A stretch of 5,092 nucleotides of DNA. Source: Erwinia sp. (lineage in GTDB: Bacteria > Pseudomonadota > Gammaproteobacteria > Enterobacterales > Enterobacteriaceae). Below are positions 1 through 5,092 of this stretch, in pieces. A model generated the notes under the pieces. It was not told the origin of the DNA. It made no database searches and saw only the letters and a program-made list of their open reading frames with translations. Both the position numbers and the translations under genes were made by a program. Positions within the stretch are counted from its first letter, which is position 1. The number at the start of each line of letters is the position of its first letter. The stretch lies in NCBI GenBank assembly GCA_003512805.1, contig DOOK01000393.1, positions 1-5,092 on the forward strand, written 5' to 3'.

Positions 1-353
1 CGGGCGGCAAGATGCTGATGGTTGTGAATATCCATGCGGTAAACTTCAGTCTGGGTATCGACGTGTACAGTAAGCAGCTTGGCCCAATAGGTGAACAGAT
101 TATTCATCATAAAGGGCCGGTTATCATGGCGGGAGATTTCAATGCATGGAGTCGCCAGCGAATCAATGCGCTCTATGCCTTTGCGCATAATATGGGGCTG
201 CACGAGGTCAACTTCACTGACGATCATCGGCGTAAAGCCTTTGGTCGACCGCTGGATTTTGTCTTCTACCGGGACATGGATGTAGCGGAAGCTTCCGTGT
301 TGGTGACGCGTGCTTCCGACCATAACCCTCTACTGGTAGAGTTTACGCCTTAA
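1..353 (+). CDS. yafD: YafD C-terminal part (endonuclease/exonuclease/phosphatase family), 5' truncated by window edge
   Basis: The reading frame is already open at base 3 and runs to a TAA at 351-353, so about 117 C-terminal residues are visible; the E. coli protein is about 266 residues long. Hallmarks of the EEP (DNase I-like) fold are present: VNIHAVNF near the left edge, the catalytic GDFNAW motif at nt 132-149, LDFVFYR at nt 252-272 and the terminal SDHNPL motif (catalytic Asp-His) at nt 315-332. These residues normally coordinate a divalent metal and cleave phosphodiester or phosphomonoester bonds, but the physiological substrate of YafD is not established to my knowledge. The ATG at 12 is internal, not the true start, because the homology continues to the left edge. 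The family and symbol are assigned from close resemblance to E. coli YafD and from synteny with mltD. The stop interlocks with that of the convergent cyclase gene. Confidence 0.9.
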   Translation, partial: GGKMLMVVNIHAVNFSLGIDVYSKQLGPIGEQIIHHKGPVIMAGDFNAWSRQRINALYAFAHNMGLHEVNFTDDHRRKAFGRPLDFVFYRDMDVAEASVLVTRASDHNPLLVEFTP

Positions 354-1060
354 TCGTGCTCGCTCTGCTCTACGAAAGCTACTGCGCGCACGGGTGAGGC
401 AGAACCGCCCTTGATGCGCAAAGGCAGGGCGATAAAAACAAAAGCCGCGGGCAGACTGTGAAGGTTTGCCAGGCTCTCAATAATCAGCCCTCCCGCTCCT
501 AATATTGCCTCATGGGCCGGATAATCTTTACTGTCTGCACAATCCAGCGACAGGGCATCGGTACCGAAAATCGTGACGCCTTTTTCCAACAGATAATCTG
601 CACTCCTGGCTGAAAGGCCCGGCCAGCCACTCATAAACCCAGTATGGTCAGGACGACAGCGCCATTTTTTATCGTAGCCTGTACGAAACAGAACGATATC
701 CTTTGCGGTTATTTCGCCATTTCTGGCTTCCCACTCCGTGATCATATCAAAAGTAATCGCGCCGTTTTTTAATACGTGAGCCATGTTCAGGCAGCGGCCA
801 CGCCCCACTAACTGGCGAATATCAACCCGATCAATACTCTCTCCGTGCGGCATAAAATGCACCGGGGCGTCTATATGCGTCCCGCAATGATCGCCCAGGC
901 TTAGCTGACAGTTATAGTTGCCGTCGCCTGTAGCAAAATTTTCCGCACTGCTCAGAAAGAAGCGTCCGTCACCGGGCCAGACTGGCATGCCTTCTTCATA
1001 AACATGGCTCAGTTCAATCAGGCGATGTCGGTTCAGTAGTGCAACCAAATCAGTAGTCAT
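350..1060 (-). CDS. Cyclase family protein (kynurenine formamidase-like metal-dependent hydrolase)
   Basis: This gene encodes 236 residues of the cyclase superfamily (Pfam PF04199), which includes bacterial kynurenine formamidase KynB and isatin hydrolase. The signature [14 protein letters not shown] at residues 56-69 supplies the metal ligands (H58, H62, D64) and nearby H68. A later H183 with E195 twelve residues on matches the second conserved His/Glu pair of KynB-like enzymes. These enzymes hydrolyse amide or lactam bonds; the substrate here is unknown and no tryptophan-degradation genes are nearby. I chose the ATG at 1060 because TGAGG (1070-1066) precedes it by 5 nt and because [10 protein letters not shown] leads directly into the domain. 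An in-frame ATG at 1129 would add 23 residues, but it abuts the T-run of the mltD terminator and has no ribosome binding site. A weak -10-like TCTACT (1096-1091) with upstream TG is the only promoter hint. No signal peptide is seen. In E. coli K-12 this slot holds yafE, a methyltransferase gene on the other strand. Confidence 0.85.
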   Translation of the reverse strand: MTTDLVALLNRHRLIELSHVYEEGMPVWPGDGRFFLSSAENFATGDGNYNCQLSLGDHCGTHIDAPVHFMPHGESIDRVDIRQLVGRGRCLNMAHVLKNGAITFDMITEWEARNGEITAKDIVLFRTGYDKKWRCRPDHTGFMSGWPGLSARSADYLLEKGVTIFGTDALSLDCADSKDYPAHEAILGAGGLIIESLANLHSLPAAFVFIALPLRIKGGSASPVRAVAFVEQSEHD

Positions 1061-1130
1061 GGCGGCCTCACGATAAACGGAGAGAAAAGCAGTAGAGCAC
1101 AGGGCGGGGGAACAGGAAACGGCAGACATA

Positions 1131-1158
1131 AAAAAACCAGTCCGGAGACTGGTTTTTT
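1131..1158. terminator. Bidirectional intrinsic terminator between mltD and the cyclase gene
   Basis: CCAGTC (1137-1142) and GACTGG (1147-1152) form a perfect 6-bp stem with a CGGA loop. They are flanked by six A on the left and six T on the right, so the whole element is a 12-bp perfect palindrome arm. On the minus strand the stem is followed by a U-run starting 13 bases or so after the mltD stop, which is the classic intrinsic terminator layout. On the plus strand the T-run also follows the stem, so it could stop transcription entering from the cyclase side. Because mltD and the cyclase are codirectional, it should separate their transcripts. Confidence 0.9.
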
Positions 1159-1170
1159 CAAGCTGTACTC

Positions 1171-2523
1171 TTAGCTGTCAGGCGTCGCATTGTTACTGAC
1201 AAACAGCGTCAGCCTGTCGCCGGGCTGAATATTTGCCGATCCGCCGCTGTTCCAGCGCAGCAGATCCCTCGTGTTTACGCCGTGACGTTTTGCGATGCTG
1301 GCCAGAGAATCACCTTTACGAACCTTATAGGTGATGCTGTTGCCATTATCGGCCAGTCTGGTTGCGCTTTCGCTGCCGCCCAGGCTGAGCGTCTGTCCCG
1401 GTTTGATGGTCGCACCACGCAGGTTATTAGCCTGCTGTAGCGTCTTCATCGACACGTTCAGGCGTTTTGCAATGCCTGACAGGGTATCGCCATTACGCAC
1501 CTTGTAAGAGGTGCTGCTGGCCAGCTCGGTGGGCTGTACCGCCGCGATGTCGCCTGTTGCCAGTGAGCTACGCAGCTGCGCCACGTGCGACTTAGGCACC
1601 ATAATATAGTGCGGGCCATTAGGGGCCGTCATGCCGCGCTTGTAGCCGGTATTAAAGCTCTTCAGCTTGTTTAACGACATACCGGCCATTTCGGCCGCCT
1701 GCGTTAACTCAATCTGCTGACCCACTTCAACACGCGCCAGCGCACGGGTTTCGTTAGGCTCCGGAAGACGAATGCCGTAGCGCTTGTTGTTTTTCAACAG
1801 CTCGCTTAAGGCCAGCATCTTCGGCACGTATACCGTGGTTTCATGCGGAAGCGACAGCGACCAGAAGTCCGTTGCTTTACCGCGAGCCTTGTTGCTTTTT
1901 ATCGCTTTCAGTACCCGGCCTTCGCCGCTATTGTAGGCGGCCACGGTCAGCAGCCAGTCACCGCCGAACATGCCGTTCAGGCGCTGCATCATATCCAGTG
2001 CGACTTTGGTCGAGGCGACAATATCGCGACGACCGTCATACCACTGGTTCTGCTTAAGACCATAATTACGTCCCGTTTGCGGCACGATCTGCCAGATGCC
2101 TGCGGCATTGGCAGAAGAGGTCGCATGAGGATCAAAAGCGCTCTCCACTATGGGTAATAGTACTAGTTCCATCGGCATTTTACGTTGCTTAATCTGCTCG
2201 ACAATCCAGTACATATACGGCTCAGCCCGTAACGTTACATCGTGGAGATAGCTCTTGTTTCTTAAGTACTTTTGTTTTTGTTCGCGTATCCGGGGGTTTT
2301 CCGGAACCTTCATCTTCAGCTCGTCGCCTATGAAATTCCACAGATCCTGATCTTTCGCCAGGCTGGTCCCATCGTCCTGCCAGCGTGGCGATAACAACCG
2401 ATCTGCGTTCTGACTGCTCTGCGCTGAAGACAAACTCTGTGCATGCTGTTCGGGGGCGTCGTGCTTTGATGCCTGGCACCCCACCAGCAGGACTGAGGCG
2501 AGTAATATCGCTTTAGCCTTCAT
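1171..2523 (-). CDS. mltD: Membrane-bound lytic murein transglycosylase D (MltD), lipoprotein with two LysM repeats
   Basis: This gene encodes 450 residues, close to the 452 of E. coli MltD. The protein cleaves the MurNAc-GlcNAc bond of peptidoglycan to give 1,6-anhydromuropeptides. The N-terminus MKAKAILLASVLLVGC is a lipoprotein signal with C16 as the lipidation site; Q17 at +2 predicts sorting to the outer membrane. A variable linker (about 17-50) precedes a conserved MltD-type region (about 60-115) and the SLT domain (about 116-225). That domain contains the catalytic Glu E127 in PIVESAFDP, the AGIWQ stretch at 141-145 and AAYNSGEGRV at 195-204. Two LysM peptidoglycan-binding repeats follow at about 339-383 and 398-442. 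The start is fixed by the conserved N-terminus, but it has no clear Shine-Dalgarno: the bases before the ATG are GACACACAC, with AAGG only just inside the gene. It follows gloB on the same strand after 70 bp, probably from its own promoter, and ends in a strong terminator. GC is about 57% in five sampled 60-base lines. Confidence 0.97.
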   Translation of the reverse strand: MKAKAILLASVLLVGCQASKHDAPEQHAQSLSSAQSSQNADRLLSPRWQDDGTSLAKDQDLWNFIGDELKMKVPENPRIREQKQKYLRNKSYLHDVTLRAEPYMYWIVEQIKQRKMPMELVLLPIVESAFDPHATSSANAAGIWQIVPQTGRNYGLKQNQWYDGRRDIVASTKVALDMMQRLNGMFGGDWLLTVAAYNSGEGRVLKAIKSNKARGKATDFWSLSLPHETTVYVPKMLALSELLKNNKRYGIRLPEPNETRALARVEVGQQIELTQAAEMAGMSLNKLKSFNTGYKRGMTAPNGPHYIMVPKSHVAQLRSSLATGDIAAVQPTELASSTSYKVRNGDTLSGIAKRLNVSMKTLQQANNLRGATIKPGQTLSLGGSESATRLADNGNSITYKVRKGDSLASIAKRHGVNTRDLLRWNSGGSANIQPGDRLTLFVSNNATPDS

Positions 2524-2549
2524 GTGTGTGTCATTGTTCGCTTAAAAGA

Positions 2550-2569
2550 CGAGCAACTATACGTGCTCG
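2550..2569. repeat. Inverted repeat bracketing the mltD -10 box (possible operator)
   Basis: CGAGCA (2550-2555) and TGCTCG (2564-2569) are perfect 6-bp inverted repeats separated by 8 bp that contain the proposed -10 hexamer. A third partial copy, TGCTC (2573-2577), lies 4 bp beyond. A symmetric site covering a -10 box could be bound by a dimeric repressor. No known regulator motif is recognised and chance is possible. Confidence 0.35.
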
Positions 2570-2584
2570 GGCTGCTCAACACAA
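2556..2584 (-). promoter_or_regulatory. Candidate sigma-70 promoter for mltD
   Basis: On the minus strand, TATAGT (2561-2556) matches the -10 consensus at 5 of 6 positions. TTGTGT (2584-2579) lies exactly 17 nt upstream and matches the -35 consensus at its first three positions. Transcription would start near 2549, giving a leader of about 26 nt before the mltD ATG. The location between gloB and mltD fits, but the weak -35 box makes this a prediction only. Confidence 0.5.
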
Positions 2585-2588
2585 CCCG
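2568..2588 (-). other. Hairpin just downstream of gloB (no U-tract)
   Basis: On the minus strand, CGGGTTG (2588-2582) and CAGCCCG (2574-2568) pair in a 7-bp stem with one G-U pair and a 7-nt loop, starting five bases after the gloB stop. The stem is not followed by a U-run, so it is not a canonical intrinsic terminator. It might stabilise the gloB 3' end or weakly attenuate read-through into mltD. It overlaps the spacer of the predicted mltD promoter, so the gap serves several roles if all are real. Confidence 0.3.
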
Positions 2589-2593
2589 AAAAA

Positions 2594-3349
2594 TCAAAAA
2601 TGGTCTTTCTTCTCGCGTAGAGTTGCAAAAACTTGCCATTCTTGTTGCGGAGGTGTTTCGTAACCAATAACTCGCTGTAATTCAGTATCTTGGGTGCGCA
2701 GGAAAATATTTATTTGCCGCTCAAAAGCGAGTGTTACAGGCAAGGAAACCGCGTTTTTCGCGCGTAACTCCTTAATTTCGCGATAATAGGCCGCTATTTG
2801 CGTATCCTGAGGCAGCAGGGCTTGAGCAAACTTCAAATTTGATAACGTATATTCGTGTGCGCAGCACACCAGCGTCTCGCCCGGTAACTTGTTAATCTTT
2901 TGAAAAGAATCGAACATTTGCTGCGGGGTGCCTTCAAATAAACGTCCACAGCCACCGGAGAAAAGGGTGTCACCACAGAAAAGGTAAGGTTCACTGTAGT
3001 ATGAGATATGTCCTAAAGTGTGGCCCGGTGTCGAAATTACACTAAATTCGCGGCCCAAAATAGCCACCTTATCTCCCTCAGAGACAAGCCGATTGCTTCC
3101 CTTATCTTGTGTCTCTTGCGGGCCATACACCACCAGATCGGGATAATGTTGCAGCAGTTCTTTTACGCCGCCAACGTGATCGTAATGATGATGTGTCAGC
3201 AGGATCGCCACCGGGTGCCAGCGGTTTTTATTCAGGGCAGCCAACACCGGTGCCGCTTCGCCCGGATCGACAATCAGGCAGTCGCCCTGGTCGTTATTTA
3301 ATGTCCAGATGTAGTTATCCTGCAAAGCCGGAATGCTGGTAAGATTCAT
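2594..3349 (-). CDS. gloB: Hydroxyacylglutathione hydrolase (glyoxalase II)
   Basis: This gene encodes 251 residues, the same length as E. coli GloB. The enzyme hydrolyses S-lactoylglutathione to D-lactate and glutathione in the cytosol, finishing methylglyoxal detoxification. The metallo-beta-lactamase motif [10 protein letters not shown] (residues 52-61) gives metal ligands H53, H55, D57 and H58; H110 in TPGHTLGH, the bridging D127 in FCGDTLF and H165 in CCAHEYT complete the binuclear site. CGRLFEGT (134-141) and the basic tail REKKDHF belong to the glutathione-binding parts of the family. I chose the ATG at 3349 because ACGAGG (3360-3355) lies 5 nt upstream and the conserved N-terminus [15 protein letters not shown] starts there; an in-frame ATG at 3373 adds only eight unconserved residues. 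A full hand count gives 48% GC, lower than its neighbours. The C-terminal third ([14 protein letters not shown]) differs from the E. coli pattern as I remember it. It is divergent from yafS and upstream of mltD on the same strand. Confidence 0.97.
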   Translation of the reverse strand: MNLTSIPALQDNYIWTLNNDQGDCLIVDPGEAAPVLAALNKNRWHPVAILLTHHHYDHVGGVKELLQHYPDLVVYGPQETQDKGSNRLVSEGDKVAILGREFSVISTPGHTLGHISYYSEPYLFCGDTLFSGGCGRLFEGTPQQMFDSFQKINKLPGETLVCCAHEYTLSNLKFAQALLPQDTQIAAYYREIKELRAKNAVSLPVTLAFERQINIFLRTQDTELQRVIGYETPPQQEWQVFATLREKKDHF

Positions 3350-3393
3350 TATCGCCTCGTTGACTGGCCGCAATGGAAAGAAGATGGTAAAGC

Positions 3394-4125
3394 ATGAAGC
3401 CCGCTAAAACACGCCATATTCGTCACGTGCCTTACTCTTGGGCAGAAATCCCCTGGGGAGATTACTATCGTGACGCGCTGACCCGGCATCTGCAACCCTG
3501 TCTGGACAGATTATACGGTTTCCATTTGCTGAAAATCGGTTCGCTGAGCGCGGAAATCGACACGGCAAGCTGTGCTATTTCGCATCAGGTGAACGTTGGC
3601 TTACATGGCGAAGATTTACAGGTATTGGCCGACCCGGGCAGCCTGCCGTTTGAATCGAAATCGGTCGATGCCTGTTTACTGGCGCACAGTCTGGCCTGGA
3701 GCAGCGATCCACACCGCGTTTTGCGCGAGGTAGATCGCGTATTGATCGATGACGGCTGGATGATAATTAGCGGCTTCAATCTCTTCAGCGTGTTGGGAAC
3801 GGGCAAACTCATCCCTGGCCTGCGTCAACGTGTGCCGTGGAACAGTCGAATGTTTACCCAAACCAGGCTGATGGACTGGCTCAGTTTGTTAAATTATGAA
3901 GTGGTGCAGCGTTCGCGTTTTCAGGTGCTACCGTGGAACAAGCAGGGCGGTAAAGTCATTAGCACGCATCTTCCGGCGTTAGGCTGCCTGAGCATTATCG
4001 TGGCCCGCAAACGGACTTTCCCGTTAACGATGAATCCGGCCAAAAAGGCCGCGGCTCAGAGAAGGCTGGCTCCCGCTGTTGGCGCGACCAGCCGGGTAAG
4101 GCAGCGCTATCAGGATCCTGACTGA
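3394..4125 (+). CDS. yafS: YafS, class I SAM-dependent methyltransferase-like protein of unknown substrate
   Basis: This gene encodes 243 residues, close to the 240 of E. coli YafS, which it resembles throughout (for example [33 protein letters not shown]). The middle carries the second half of a Methyltransf_11-type fold: [14 protein letters not shown] (79-92), the [18 protein letters not shown] stretch (104-121) and ISGFN (125-129). The usual glycine-rich SAM-binding loop of motif I is not evident; KIGSLSAEI (47-55) stands in its place. Whether it binds SAM or methylates anything cannot be told. No signal peptide or membrane segment is visible. The start at 3394 is set by homology (MKPA). 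The ribosome binding site is weak: GGAAAGAAG (3375-3383) lies 10 nt upstream. The C-terminal tail is rich in Lys, Arg and Ala. The gene is divergent from gloB and its 3' end overlaps rnhA. Confidence 0.9.
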   Translation: MKPAKTRHIRHVPYSWAEIPWGDYYRDALTRHLQPCLDRLYGFHLLKIGSLSAEIDTASCAISHQVNVGLHGEDLQVLADPGSLPFESKSVDACLLAHSLAWSSDPHRVLREVDRVLIDDGWMIISGFNLFSVLGTGKLIPGLRQRVPWNSRMFTQTRLMDWLSLLNYEVVQRSRFQVLPWNKQGGKVISTHLPALGCLSIIVARKRTFPLTMNPAKKAAAQRRLAPAVGATSRVRQRYQDPD

Positions 4126-4577
4126 TAACCAATGTCTTCAAACGAGGGGCTGCCGGCGGCCGCGCGGGCCAGTTCGTCGCAGCGTTCGTTTTCCGGATGA
4201 CCGGCATGGCCTTTTACCCATTCCCAGGTAATTTGATGCTGGCCCAGCGCCGTATCCAGTCGCTTCCAGAGATCGACATTTTTCACCGGTTTTTTGTCCG
4301 TCGTTTTCCAGCCACGCTTTTTCCAGTTATGGATCCAGCTGGTAATGCCCTGGCGCACATATTGGCTGTCGGTACTCAGCACGACGTCGCACGGTTTAGT
4401 TAACGCTTCCAGCGCAACGATAGCCGCCATCAGCTCCATACGGTTATTGGTGGTTAGCTGATACCCGGCGCTGAACGTTTTTTCGTGCTGGCCGTAACGT
4501 AAGATAGCGCCGTATCCGCCCGGGCCAGGATTGCCAAGACAAGAACCATCGGTGAAAATTTCTACCTGTTTAGGCAT
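4110..4577 (-). CDS. rnhA: Ribonuclease HI
   Basis: This gene encodes 155 residues, the same length as E. coli RNase HI and colinear with it. The enzyme cuts the RNA strand of RNA:DNA hybrids, removing R-loops, unscheduled initiation primers and lagging-strand primer residues. All catalytic residues fall at the E. coli numbers: D10 in IFTDGS, E48 in NNRMELM, D70 in LSTDSQYV, H124 in VKGHAGH and D134 in RCDELA. The basic handle region [16 protein letters not shown] (85-100) that grips the hybrid is also present. The start at 4577 is set by homology, with AAGGGAG (4594-4588) 10 nt upstream. The frame stays open for another 116 codons upstream, but that part is antisense to dnaQ and carries no RNase H features. 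The last residues (SGS and stop) lie inside the end of the convergent yafS. Confidence 0.98.
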   Translation of the reverse strand: MPKQVEIFTDGSCLGNPGPGGYGAILRYGQHEKTFSAGYQLTTNNRMELMAAIVALEALTKPCDVVLSTDSQYVRQGITSWIHNWKKRGWKTTDKKPVKNVDLWKRLDTALGQHQITWEWVKGHAGHPENERCDELARAAAGSPSFEDIGYQSGS

Positions 4578-4628
4578 CTCTGGTAGACTCCCTTTGAAAA
4601 AACGCCAAGTCTGACATAAACGGGTCCT
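4578..4628. promoter_or_regulatory. Divergent rnhA/dnaQ intergenic region
   Basis: Only 51 bp separate the two start codons, so the promoters must lie here or extend into the opposite genes, as is known for E. coli rnhA-dnaQ. On the plus strand TTGAAA (4594-4599) and CATAAA (4615-4620) resemble -35 and -10 boxes, but the 15-nt spacer is short and transcription would begin almost at the dnaQ ATG, so I do not treat this as a firm promoter. The region also holds the rnhA ribosome binding site and a weak GGGT before dnaQ. Confidence 0.5.
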
Positions 4629-5092
4629 ATGAGCACAGTAAATACAACGCGTCAGATCGTCCTCGATACTGAAACTACCGGTATGAATATGATTGGGGTG
4701 CACTATGAAGGGCACCGCATCATTGAAATCGGCGCCGTTGAGGTGGTAAACCGTCGTCTCACCGGCAATAACTTCCATGTTTATCTCAAGCCCGATCGGC
4801 TTGTCGATCCGGAAGCGTTCGGCGTGCACGGGATTGCCGACGAGTTTCTGGCAGATAAGCCGACCTTTGCGGATATTGCCGACGATTTTCTTGCCTATAT
4901 AGAAGGCGCCGAGCTGGTTATCCATAACGCCTCGTTTGATATTGGCTTTATGGACTATGAATTTGGCAAGCTTGGCCGCAATATTCCCAAAACGGAAACC
5001 TTCTGCCAGATTACCGACAGTCTGGCGATGGCGCGCAGGCTGTTTCCCGGCAAGCGCAACAGCCTTGATGCGCTCTGCTCGCGCTATGAGAT
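4629..5092 (+). CDS. dnaQ: DNA polymerase III epsilon subunit (3'-5' proofreading exonuclease), 3' truncated by window edge
   Basis: The frame opens with ATG at 4629 ([18 protein letters not shown]) and stays open to the window end, giving 154 complete residues of about 244. Epsilon is the proofreading exonuclease of the polymerase III core, bound to alpha and theta. The DEDDh exonuclease motifs ExoI (D13 and E15 in LDTETTG) and ExoII (D104 in [14 protein letters not shown]) are intact. They sit one residue later than in E. coli (D12, E14, D103) because the N-terminal tail is one residue longer. ExoIII (H162 and D167 in E. coli) and the alpha-binding tail lie beyond the edge. The conserved blocks [20 protein letters not shown] and [10 protein letters not shown] make the assignment firm. 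The upstream Shine-Dalgarno is weak (GGGT at 4622-4625). It is divergent from rnhA. Confidence 0.98.
   Translation, partial: MSTVNTTRQIVLDTETTGMNMIGVHYEGHRIIEIGAVEVVNRRLTGNNFHVYLKPDRLVDPEAFGVHGIADEFLADKPTFADIADDFLAYIEGAELVIHNASFDIGFMDYEFGKLGRNIPKTETFCQITDSLAMARRLFPGKRNSLDALCSRYE

Noticed and set aside
1061..1129. Upstream ATG at 1129 for the cyclase gene adding 23 residues
   Set aside because: It sits directly on the terminator T-run with no ribosome binding site, and the added residues look like translated leader; the ATG at 1060 has TGAGG at good spacing.
1843..2157. A 104-codon open frame on the plus strand
   Set aside because: It is antisense to the SLT domain of mltD, has no recognisable domain and is explained by the GC-rich codon use of mltD.
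2222..2479. An 85-codon minus-strand open frame inside the mltD 5' region
   Set aside because: It overlaps mltD on the same strand in another frame, has no ribosome binding site or domain, and mltD is unambiguous here.
4037..4051. CGGCC-AAAAA-GGCCG hairpin near the end of yafS as a terminator
   Set aside because: It is a short stem inside the coding sequence, has no following T-run, and is well short of the stop codon.
4156..4163. GCGGCCGC (NotI) palindrome in rnhA
   Set aside because: It falls in the GC-rich codons for the Ala-Arg-Ala-Ala-Ala run of RNase HI and needs no other explanation.
4578..4925. The rnhA reading frame stays open for another 116 codons upstream, suggesting an N-terminal extension of RNase HI
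   Set aside because: This part is antisense to dnaQ and covers the intergenic region, and RNase HI homology begins exactly at the Met at 4577 with catalytic residues at the standard numbers.

Overview
The window is a stretch of a gammaproteobacterial chromosome from the order Enterobacterales. It carries the gene block known from E. coli as yafD – mltD – gloB – yafS – rnhA – dnaQ, in the same order and orientations. The proteins are clearly homologous to the E. coli ones, with RNase HI and DnaQ nearly colinear with the E. coli proteins as I remember them. MltD, GloB and YafS differ enough that the organism is probably not Escherichia or Salmonella. A member of Erwiniaceae or another neighbouring family is possible, but I cannot fix the genus from the sequence. 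Coding density is very high and no stretch over 300 bases lacks a gene.

Left to right: (1) the 3' part of yafD (+), an endonuclease/exonuclease/phosphatase-fold protein cut by the window edge; (2) a metal-dependent 'cyclase family' hydrolase (-), in the place where E. coli K-12 has yafE; its stop codon interlocks with that of yafD in one TTAA; (3) a strong bidirectional terminator; (4) mltD (-), a lipoprotein lytic transglycosylase with two LysM repeats; (5) a 70-bp gap with a candidate sigma-70 promoter for mltD, an inverted repeat around its -10 box, and a hairpin behind gloB; (6) gloB (-), glyoxalase II; (7) yafS (+), divergent from gloB across 44 bp; (8) rnhA (-), RNase HI, whose 3' end overlaps that of yafS by 16 bp; (9) dnaQ (+), DNA polymerase III epsilon, divergent from rnhA across 51 bp and cut by the right edge.

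The genes do not form one pathway. rnhA and dnaQ serve DNA replication (RNA:DNA hybrid removal and proofreading), mltD serves cell-wall turnover, gloB detoxifies methylglyoxal adducts, and the roles of yafD, yafS and the cyclase are unclear. The transcription units alternate in strand, with two divergent starts and two convergent, overlapping ends.

I did not find a previously undescribed system. The observations most worth following are the cyclase-family gene at the usual yafE site, the lower GC and diverged tail of gloB (48% GC by hand count against about 57% in sampled mltD), and the operator-like repeat around the mltD -10 box.
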